Shown here piece after piece: positions 24,079 to 33,300 of a stretch of 55,000 nucleotides of DNA; the first letter of the stretch is position 1; each line of letters starts with the position of its first letter. This DNA comes from Botryococcus braunii. Its lineage: Eukaryota > Chlorophyta > Trebouxiophyceae. Where the stretch lies: positions 37,501-92,500 of the forward strand of contig KV908487.1 in NCBI GenBank assembly GCA_002005505.1, read 5' to 3'. The position numbers were made by a program, and so were the translations under genes. The notes beneath the pieces are model-generated. The model was given only the letters and a program-made list of their open reading frames with translations, did not search any database and was not told the DNA's origin.

Positions 24079-27000
24079 CTAAACTCGAACGCCCACCCCC
24101 CCATAGGGTAATCGCGCCGCCAACTGCCGCCCAACAGCCCGGGCAATCGCAAAGCTGATGCGCCGATGCGTAGAAAACCAGAAATGGTCTTCATGCGTAA
24201 CTAGCGCCTGATTAACCATGCCTTGGAGCCGCTTCAAGAACTCCTCCGCCGCCGAATCCAACCCCCCCAATGTCTCAAATGCAAAGGGGCGGAAAACGAC
24301 ACGGGGGGGCTGTCTGAGGAGAACCGCCCGGTACGAGGCCAGCTTGCCAGCCGCAGCCCGCGCCGCCGCCCCCCCCCGGCAGAAAGGCCCCACCACCAGC
24401 CAAATTAGAGGCGGCAAGTGGAGAGGTTCCCACCACATCAACATAGAGATCCCGGCCCCCATCCCAATCAAGAAAGACCAAGTCCGGCCGACGCGTCTCA
24501 AAACCCACAACCCGAACCGGAAGAGGCGGTTCCCGGGTGACGACCGCCTCCACCTCCTTCCCTATCCAAAACAACATATCCCGCACCGCGTTATGGCGAT
24601 AGGTGACCGCCACCCCGCGACCGACCCTGCATTGGACCGCGTGGTCCCCAAACCGATCCATGTCCTGACCACACCGGGGACATGGAGCCCCCCCTGGGAA
24701 CATGGGAATAAGGAGCTGATACCGAAGCCGACACCGGAACTCGATGTTGGCCATGACCTGGCCCATGCGCTCCACCGGGAGGGCTTGGAGCCACCCCGAG
24801 GCATGAGGGCGGGCCGCCGAGTCGAGGACCTGAATGAGACGTTCCTGAGCGGGCAACGCGAGTAGGGTTCGCCGACGAATGTTTGAAAGAAGCTCACCCA
24901 GCTTGCGTTGGACATCTGTATCAAGGAACGCCTCATCGAGAAGCTCCCAATCGAAATCGGGGCAAACGTCAAGGAAAGACAAGCGCGCCTCCTCAACGGC
25001 CGTAGACACGGGCACCTCCCAACCCGCCAGGACCTCTTCCTGGACGCGTTGGGTCTGCAGGACGGAAGCTAAGAAGGCCACTGGCAAAATGTCCTCAGCC
25101 CTAACAATCCCCAAGCCCCCAGCTGAAAGGGGTAGGGCGGCTATCTCCGCCTGCAGAGAGCCGAAGCCAGGCCCCCCCGCCACCACAATGCGCCGGAGGG
25201 AGGAATGAAGGGCGTCATCAAAGACAGCTACGCCCTCCGCAACCGCACGGGTAGGAGAACAGCGCAATACATGCACCATCCTGCACAAGCCCATGCAAGC
25301 ACGGAGCAACAAGAGCTCCACCTGCGGGTCGTCGAGCAGAGCCAGCCGGTCCATGGTTCGGGCCACCTCAATGGCCTTATCCCCAACGAATGCCGAAACA
25401 AACACCCTGGACGCCGACAGCGGACCGCCCAAAAGACGAACCCCCAAATCACGATTTTGACAAAGTTCCTCGGGGAAACCATCCTCCCGCCGAGGGTCAA
25501 ATGACGGCCACCAAAGGAGGGATTTCCTAAGATTGAGGCGGATGCCCCACCGGGGCCCCTCTGAAATGAGCTGCTCCAAATACCCCCGCAAGACACAGGT
25601 ATCCCCAATGACACTACCGTCATCCAGGTACCAACCCTGCAAGACCCCCTCAAAGCGCTCCGCAAGCGCTAAATAAAAGGGGTGAATCGCGAGAGCAAAC
25701 AAAAGTGGGGCCAGAGGGTCGCCTTGGTGGACGCCTGTCGTGGCGGACACCCCGAAATGCCCAACAAACAGATGAGCCTCCCCCCCATAACAAGACCACA
25801 CGTAAGGCCACATTGCCGGGCACAAAGCCCTTATTTGCGCAAGGAATGTGGCCCTGGAAATTAAGTTGAAAGCATTCACAAAATCAAGTTGCAACATGGA
25901 CAGGGAATGATCGTCCTGACGGGCCTCAACCACCCGGTTGAACGAGTGGACAAGGGCCTCCGCCCCACCACGAACCCCCACCCCAACTTGCAGCGGCCGC
26001 AGATAGGGCCCTACTGCCGGCAGAGCGGCACGGACCGCAATTTTAGACGCCAAACGCCTAAATATGCTCCCTACCGCGATAGGGCGAAGCCCCCCTTGAG
26101 GCTTGAGGAGGGGGGTGATCGCGCCTCCGACCCAGAAGGGCCGGATACCAACCGGCATAGCTCCTCTAAAACCCGCATTGAGGAGGGAAGTGAGACCGTC
26201 AAGCACCAGAGACCCCGCGCCATGAGCGGGGGGCCCTAAGACATCCAGAAGGTGACGCACCCGAAGCCCATCCCGCCCGTATGCTGTGCCCACCTTAAAA
26301 GCTCGTAAGGCCCCTACAACATCCCCCCTGGAACAAAACAAGGGGGGAGAAGGAATGTCCTCCCCATCAAGGACCTCCAAAGGATCCCTAGGTGGAAACA
26401 ATGTCTGGACTTCAGCCGCCGTGCTAGCCGTGAAGGGAGCCACAGCACTAGGCTGAAGATGGCGGACAGCCGCCCCAAAATGCCCCTCACTAACCAGCCT
26501 CTTGACTTTATCCCGAACCCGGTCCTCACCATTGAGAGGACCAGACCTGAAAAGGGATGGAGAAGGAGCCATAAGCAATTCGTGGATGACGTCATAATAA
26601 TGGCCCGACGACCATAGCTCCGCTCTCCGCCGAATGAGATTATGGGACGCGGTAGCCCGCCCTCGACCGGAGGGCTGGTCAACGCAATCCCGCCCCTCAA
26701 GGTGGAGGCCATGTGTCCCCAACAGACAAGTGGGTAACAACAGCAAACGGACCCATGCCTCTACGGAATTTGTGGACACAACGTCCGTGAGGGCCAACCG
26801 TAGTAACTCAGCCCACACAAGACGAACACTCCTAGGGATGTTCCGGAAGGTCGGCTGACCCTTCGAGAATACCCTGTAAAGAGTTTCAGTGGTGCACAAC
26901 CCCGAAGCAGGAGGAAGGCTAGGAAGAGGCCCTCCCAATTCGCCGCCGGCGGCGAAAACGCCTCCAGGGCCAGGGGTCCCCATATCCAAGGACGCATTTT

Positions 27001-27430
27001 CGCACCCCGCAGGGGGAACCCCTCGGACAGGAGCACAAGGGGGGAGAGAAGCTTGTAGAGGCAAGCCATCCTCAGGAAACCCCGGAAAGAGGTGACGGAA
27101 CTGTCCGGCATCATCACCGCGAAGGTCCCCGCAAAAGGAGTAACAAGCCCCATCCACTGAGCGACATTGCCGCCGGCCAAACGCATGAGAACGCAAACAA
27201 TGCCCACAGAGCCAACGACGGGCTTGAGAGAACAGAAGAACGAGCTGAGCACGGAGAGGGCCAGAGGCCAAATGTCTCTCCCACAGGGCCCGATGTCCGA
27301 TGTCCAAAAAATGCTTGTTGTGCAGGTGCTGGACCACACCGTCCGCACTCTTAAAACAAGCGGCCCGACAAGAATCAGAGCCCACCAGAGGGCAACGGTA
27401 GCCCTCAATGCTGTGATCAACACACGACAT
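24079..27430 (-). CDS. Non-LTR retrotransposon ORF (R2/Utopia-like, RLE type)
   Basis: The minus frame starts at ATG 27430 and is open for about 1050 codons. In order it has a C2H2-like finger (YRCPLVGSDSC...HLHNKH), a second Cys pair (CGHC), RT (GRDGLRVRHL, TPLLKPQGGLRPIAVG, LDFVNAFN, GVHQGDPLAPLLFAL and catalytic WYLDDGS at about residue 600), a CCHC module (CPRC...DHAVQC, about 918), and a restriction-like endonuclease (RRPDLVF...DLYVDVVGTSP, about 980). The true C-terminus is in another frame (24510-24079: FVPF-type RGGAAARAA, FETLGGL, VGRQLAARL). It is homologous to the two other copies in the window, and the shift falls at a C9 run near 24371. Such elements nick their target with the RLE and prime reverse transcription there. 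The clade is uncertain. Confidence 0.85.
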
Positions 27431-28320
27431 GTGCAATAACAGAGTTCATTGGGACGCCACAAACAGAGGAGGAGAAAATGGATGCCAGGGAATACCCCCG
27501 GAAACCGAAGAGAGAACTTGACTGGGGAAGAAAGACCACCCACCGAGGCGTCGAATGAAGAGATGACGTCCCAATAAAATGAAATGCAGGTGCCGAAAGG
27601 GCACGGCTGCTTGAGTAGAAAGACCGAAGAAGAAGGAAGAATATCCAAGCCAACGAGGCTCCGAGTGAAAAGAGACCGCCCAACGAGGCGATGAATCCAA
27701 AAAAGTAAAGAACGGAACAGAAGGCGGCGAAGACAAAATGACCAGAAGAATAAATAGAAACTGTAGACGGAAAGCGGTGAGACCAAAGCCAAGCGGAGGG
27801 AGCGCAAGCAGAGCCGAGTCTAGGAAGGCACAACCCGCCTCACTGAACGAAGAAGGATGAAGAAATATTGCAATAAAATAGACCAGCCAAGAAACAAGGC
27901 GTCACCGTGGAAACAACACCCTGTAGACCCTGGGGAGCCGTTCGGCCTGTATCATACCAGACCATAAGCGTCGCAACTCCGCGCTCTAGAAAACCCCAAC
28001 AAAATTGGGAGAGCCCGGCTCCCAGGATCTACAGAGTGGTAGAGGACGTGGAAATTGTGTGGAAGCCTGAAATGTGTAAGAAGAGTCCAACCAAAACTCC
28101 CGGAACGAAGGGAAAACGCCTGACTGTGGCAGAAAATGAAATGAAAAGGATAGCTATGGTCGACACAGACCAAAAACACAACGGCGGTCCAGGGACTGGT
28201 GGAAGGACACGGAAGAAAGGACACTTCGCAAGCTGTGGAAGGCCGCGCCCGGTAGGACTCTGGCGTAGCTAGTGTGGCTTGCGGACTGACTCTTATTCTC
28301 AAATACCGTTGGTATTTGTT
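24079..28320 (-). mobile_element. RLE-type non-LTR retrotransposon copy 1 (limits uncertain)
   Basis: Built around the ORF 27430-24079. I cannot see the element's ends. Sequence 27437-28320 could be its 5' UTR or flanking DNA; it has no convincing gene. No LTRs, no poly-A and no target duplication were found. Confidence 0.6.
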
Positions 28321-28324
28321 CGTT

Positions 28325-29317
28325 AACATCTCATCATGCCCTTTGGGCTGGGTTGATGTAATTCTTTCTTCCTTTTACAAGAGTGGAGTAAAAAAGACCA
28401 GCCCAATGTTCAGGGACCCAAACCCCCAATGTGTCAAGCTATGAGTCACACCCGGCGAGCGGCCAGCTGGCGACCCACAGCCGCCGCAATGATGAAACTG
28501 ACCCGACGAATGACAAAATATCCCTCCACATCTTCTTGAGCAATGATGGCTTGGTTCAAAAGCCCCTGGAGCCTCTGCAACAAGGCCAGCGCACCAGCAT
28601 GCAACCCTCCCAATGTTTCAAAAGCGAAGGCTTGGAAAGCCACAGGCGGCTGCTGACGCGACAACAAGACAGCATAGCGGGTCTGCTTGTCTTGGGCAGC
28701 GCGCGCGGCGGCCCCACCCGGCACGAAGTGCAGCAAGTTGGCAACTGTGAGTGGGGAAGAGCCAACGATGTCGATATAAAGGTCACGCCCCTCCTCCCAC
28801 GCATGGAGGCGGAGGTCTGCGCGACGGCGCTCCTGGCCAGGGACAGGGGTGGGAAAGGCGGGTTCCCGGGTGACCCGCTGACGAGCTGAGGTAAGGACAG
28901 CGTCCAGGCCGTTACGAACGGAGTAATGTCGGCCGACAATGGCAACATCCCCCCCCTGAGGTGCAGTGGACCGCGTGGTCGCCCCAGACATCCAACTCCC
29001 TCAAGCAGCACGGGCATTGGGAGCCAGGGTGGAAAATGGGGATCAAGAGCTGGTATTGAAGGCGGCAGCGGAACGACTCTGGGGGCATGGTTTGCTGCAA
29101 ATGGGGAACTGGGAGAGCCAGCAGCCAATCAGACGCTCCCGGCTGTGTAAGAGATTGGAGCACAGCACGGTCGCGATCCGAGCGAGCAGGGTCATCAAGA
29201 ACCTCCTGGTATGCGCGGTGAGACAAGGGTTTGGACAGCCGGGCTTGCACTTTGCTGCGGACAAAATCCGGATCCTCGAAGAGCGCCGCATCGAAATCAG
29301 GAACAAGGGCGCAGTAG
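28325..29317 (-). pseudogene. Non-LTR copy 2, C-terminal part (CCHC and RLE) with 3' UTR
   Basis: On the minus strand this continues the ORF interrupted by the copia element. It includes CPCCLRELDVWGDHAVHC, then the endonuclease (RRADLRLHAWEEGRDLYIDIVGSSPL), and ends ...GRQLAARRV with a stop at 28446. One frameshift falls at a C8 run (28949-28956) that is C7 in the copy at 49.7-51.9 kb. The 3' UTR (28445-28325) shares ACATTGGGGGTTTGGGTCCC...CTCCACTCTTGTAAAA and GGGCATGAT(G/A)AGATGT with that copy, which suggests the element ends near 28325. Confidence 0.82.
29313..29317. repeat. Copia target-site duplication AGTAG (left)
   Basis: AGTAG here and at 36458-36462. The uninterrupted homologous site in the third non-LTR copy (50955-50969, reverse strand) reads GCGCAGTAGTCAGCC with a single AGTAG. 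This shows that the copia insertion created the duplication. Confidence 0.92.
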
Positions 29318-30008
29318 TGTTGTGTTAATTAATTTTATGCCTTTCCCTCAGAGGAGTAATAATGGCAAGTCTCCGTATGAAGACAATACCAATTAGGAAA
29401 GAGAGGCAGAACCCTGAGTTCTGCCAGGCAATACATGCATTTGAACGAAGACTATCATAACGCAAGTTACAGACACGTTTGTAGAAAGGAGGCATATGGG
29501 GCAAGCACGGATAGGGAAGGCACTTGGTTGGAACTATAGTGGCACTCCGGGTGTCTATCAATCAGTTGCTAACCAGTCCTTGACTTGTATATGTCCGTGC
29601 CTACTTAACAACGCACAAGTAGGAGGACATCGTCTAACACCCTCCGTGCCGCCACCATGCAGGTGACTTAATCCTTATTGTATTCCTGGATTTAGCACTC
29701 AGATGAACATTGTTAGAACATGTTAGACATATAGAGTTGAGTTTAGCTCATCGGACAAAGTAATGAACACGACCTGGGTGAGAGCAGGTTAGGCGTGTTT
29801 GAACTGCGTCACCTTGTTAGGAGAGATGAGAGATATTGTAACACTTGGTTGGAACTATAGTGGCACTCCGGGTGTCTATCAATCAGTTGCTAACCAGTCC
29901 TTGACTTGTATATGTCCGTGCCTACTTAACAACGCACAAGTAGGAGGACATCGTCTAACACCCTCCGTGCCGCCACCATGCAGGATACGCCAAGCCCAGA
30001 ATATTTCA
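29318..30008 (+). repeat. Copia 5' LTR with internal 143-bp duplication
   Basis: Starts TGTTGTGTTAATT and ends GAATATTTCA. A 143-bp segment is present twice within the LTR (29521-29663 and 29842-29984, offset 321 bp). Each copy holds a TTGTATATG string that could serve as a TATA-like element. Confidence 0.92.
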
Positions 30009-30021
30009 GGTTATGGGCCCA
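30009..30021 (+). promoter_or_regulatory. Copia primer-binding site (initiator-Met tRNA anticodon arm type)
   Basis: GGTTATGGGCCCA abuts the LTR end. It is complementary to the anticodon arm of initiator-Met tRNA (UGGGCCCAUAACC), not to its 3' CCA end. Drosophila copia is known to prime from such a half-tRNA. Confidence 0.8.
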
Positions 30022-30076
30022 CGGGCTCGGATGCTGAGAGTGGGTGGCGCCTAAATCGGAGCTCACTAGACTGTGA

Positions 30077-30349
30077 ATGGCGAAGAAGCGGACAAAGCAA
30101 ACAGCCAGGAAGACCACCAACCTCAACGTTCCAGCGCGCTTGAGATCAGGACCTCCGTCATACAACGAACTAATCAGAGAAGGAGGACAACGTGGAGACC
30201 GCAATCCTGACGAGAGAGCCTTTATCGTCAAAGACTACATCTTTCACCTTCACGTTGGCTGTCCGTTAGCTCAACCCACCTGGTTCAGAAGTAAGATCTT
30301 GCTGCTACCTTGCGAGTACTGGAGTTATAAGACAACTGGGGAATTATGA
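30077..30349 (+). CDS. Small upstream ORF (ORF0) with histone H3-tail-like N-terminus
   Basis: A 90-codon ORF in the copia leader. It starts MAKKRTKQTARKTT. The string RTKQTARK is identical to residues 2-9 of histone H3, and the next two residues (TT against ST) are close. Only this N-terminal part resembles H3; the rest (YNELIREGG, ERAFIVKDYIFHLHVG, PTWFRSKILLLP) does not match the histone fold that I can see. Its TGA overlaps the ATG of the polyprotein (ATGA, 30346-30349), in a different frame, so termination-reinitiation could couple the two. It might mimic an H3K4/H3K9 substrate to recruit chromatin writers or readers; that is inference. Alternatively it is a leader frame with a chance basic motif. 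A possible donor (AA|GTAAGATC near 30292) could splice it. Confidence 0.55.
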   Translation: MAKKRTKQTARKTTNLNVPARLRSGPPSYNELIREGGQRGDRNPDERAFIVKDYIFHLHVGCPLAQPTWFRSKILLLPCEYWSYKTTGEL

Positions 30350-33300
30350 CTTCCAAGAAGAAAGGATCATCAGCTAGTGGAGCATCAACGTCAAGCAGTG
30401 AACCAGCCTCATCCACACCCATCAGAGAACCGTGTACTCCCAGCACCTCAAGAGGCAGCGGAGATGAGCTGCCCAAGATTATCCCAACAAATGTCAAGGT
30501 ACACATAAAACTGAAGGAACGGGGGACAAATATTATTGTTTGGAAGAATGCATTTTTGGCAGCAAATGAGTCAAAAGGGTCTTTGCCTGCCATCCTGGAG
30601 GCTATGCCTGGTACAGCACATGACGCAGCCGCAATGTTACTGATTTATGAGTCAGTCCCAGAGGAATGGCTGGGACCTCTGTCTAATCTGCCCTCTGCTT
30701 ATGATGCATATGAGTTCATCTGCAGAAAGTTTATTGGTGGATATAATATCGAGGCCAATGCAGATTGGCTCCAAGAAATGAGCCAGGGAATGAAACATGA
30801 CGAGACGATTTCGCAATATGTCAACAGAATGATCAACCTGAAGGCATGCCTTGACAGGAACAACCATGCTCTACTGGATGCACACGTTGCAACCCAGATT
30901 GTGCAGGGCTTGCCTGATGCAGCTAAAGAGCCAGGAATGATCACAACTGCTGCAGCACAACCCCTGGAGAAGCTGGCTGGACTTCTGCGCAACACAGCAG
31001 CTGCAGTGGGTTTTGATGAATATGCTCCTCGCCAACCAAGGGTTTTGGCTCTTGGACAAGGCTCCAGTGGAGCCAATACCCCACCAGCTGCCAGTGCAGT
31101 CCATCAGCAGGCCCAACCAACTGTCTCTGAGGCCAAGTCCGAGACTAAGGGCATCTGCAACTACTGCAATAAGAAGGGGCATTACTGGAGGGACTGTCGA
31201 AAGAGGAAGCGGGACGAGGAGACCCAACGGAACGTAGTGGCAGCGGTCCAACAATTGCAGGGAATGTGGCCACAGGGACCTCCACATATGGGTGGCCCAC
31301 ACCCTCCTGCAGCCCAGCTGGCGCACCCTGGACTGGATGCCTTTCCGGCATGGTTCCAACCCCCAGCTCCCCCACCTCCACCACCTGGAGGTATGCCATA
31401 CATAATTTCCCTCAACATCCTGAAGACTCCTGTCAGAAATTCGTCTCTGCAATCCTGGCTGGTTGACAGTGGAGCATCTGTACATCTGGTGAATGATGTG
31501 ACCCTACTACATAATCCAACTGTGCATGCCAAACCCATCCCATTACATCTGGCCACTTCAGATGCCACTGGAGGAATTGTAGCATCAGGCTCTGTCTGCA
31601 TCCTCAGTCGAGTGGGAGTTCCCCTGTGGATACATCATGTTCAGTGTGTTCCTTCTGCAACCTCAAACATACTGTCAGTATCTGCAGCATTGCGGGATGG
31701 GGCAGTCTTTCGCACAGATGATGTTGGAGCGTTCACTGAAGTCTGTGGTCCAAACAGCTGGAGGTCTCGGATCAGTGCAGAGAAAGGGCTATTTTATATT
31801 CATCAAGTTGTAGCTCTGAGTCCCAGTGTTAACCACAGAAGAATTTCAGCTGCTGTGAAGTCCAAAACCCCCACCCAAAACTCACACAACTGTGCCAGAC
31901 GATACCTCTGGCATAGCAGAATGGGACATCCAGGTGAAACATGGATGCAGCGCCTAACCAATGAGGACCTGGTCTCGGGACTTGATACATCCCTATGTCC
32001 CTGCTCCAATTGTCCAGTCTACTGTGAAGCATGTATTGAGGGAAAGACGTCTCGGCCTCCATTTGGAATAAGCAGTAGACCAGCTGTTGAACCACTTGAC
32101 AGAGTACATATTGACACTGTGGGCCCCATTTTTCCTGCTGCAGTAACTGGTGAACGTTACTGGGTGACTGCTTTGGATGAGTCATCTCAGTTAAAGGCGG
32201 TCCTGCCTGTGAAGTCCAAAGATGCCATCAGTGCTGCTGTGAGGGACCTCATTCTATACTGGCAGACCCAGAAGAAAACCAAAGTGAAGTGTGTCCGGTG
32301 TGACCGTGGAACTGAATTTCTGAATGCCACGTTCAAAGAATTTTGTGCATCCCAGGGGACTAAATTGGAGACCTCAGCTCCTTACACCCCGCAACAGAAT
32401 GGAGCGGCTGAAAGAGCCAATCGCACCCTCAAGGAACGTACCAGGACTCTTCTGGCTTTTGCAGCTGCCAGTCCAACGTTGTGGAAGGAGGCCCTGGAAA
32501 CTGCATGCACCCTACTGAACATGGGTCCCAGTACCGGGAGGGACCGCACGCCATCAGAATTATTTTTTGGCTACAAACCAAATGTAACCCCACTGCGTAC
32601 CTGGGGTTGCTTGGCCTTTGTGCACATTCCTGATGTCCAGCGCTCTGTGTTTTCCCCTAAAACTGTGCCAGGGATGCTTACTGGTTACTCAGCCTCCTCC
32701 AAAGCCTATCGGATCTATGTGGGAGGGGGTATCTGGAAGGAGAGCAGAGATGTGGTTTTCGTGGAGCACCTCAGGGGAGCCTCTCGGGTTGGCATGAGCG
32801 TTTCCTCAACACAGTCTACAGAGTTTCTGTGTCCTGAGCCCTCTGCAAGTGACACTCCCCCAGTCTTTCCCGGCACCTCCCCTGGCACAACCAACATCAG
32901 CCTTGAGACAGATCTTGATGACCCACACAGTGAGCCTGAGTACCTGCCAGCCTCCAGCAACCTCCCCACACAGCCTGTCACAGGACCCCCCAGTGAGGCT
33001 GAGCCCGAGCCTGAATCCAGAAGACTGTGTGACCCAGTGGAGATGGATCAAACCCTGGAGGCAGTACAGGACTTAGCCAGAGGAGTGAGACAGGACTCCC
33101 ACCTTCGACCGCAGATGGAGCGAGCCCAGGAGGTCCTCAGACCAACTAGGTCTGATTGCCGCAACCACCAATTGGATGGCCTGACCCGGGCTCAACGACA
33201 CGAACAACGCACTGCCGCCAAAGACCTCCTGCTGCCACAGGAGAAGGGAGAGAGCAGAGAGCGAGAGGGGTTGACTGAATGTGACTCTCTGTCACAGGGA

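Noticed and set aside
26761..27807. 348-codon minus-strand frame overlapping the non-LTR copy 1 ORF
   Set aside because: It is the +1 shadow of the finger/RT frame, with Leu/Phe-rich composition typical of an out-of-frame read.
27907..28272. 121-codon plus-strand frame between non-LTR copies 1 and 2
   Set aside because: Lys-rich and possibly protein-like, but it has no domain, no splice context and lies in probable UTR or flank of the elements. I did not call it.
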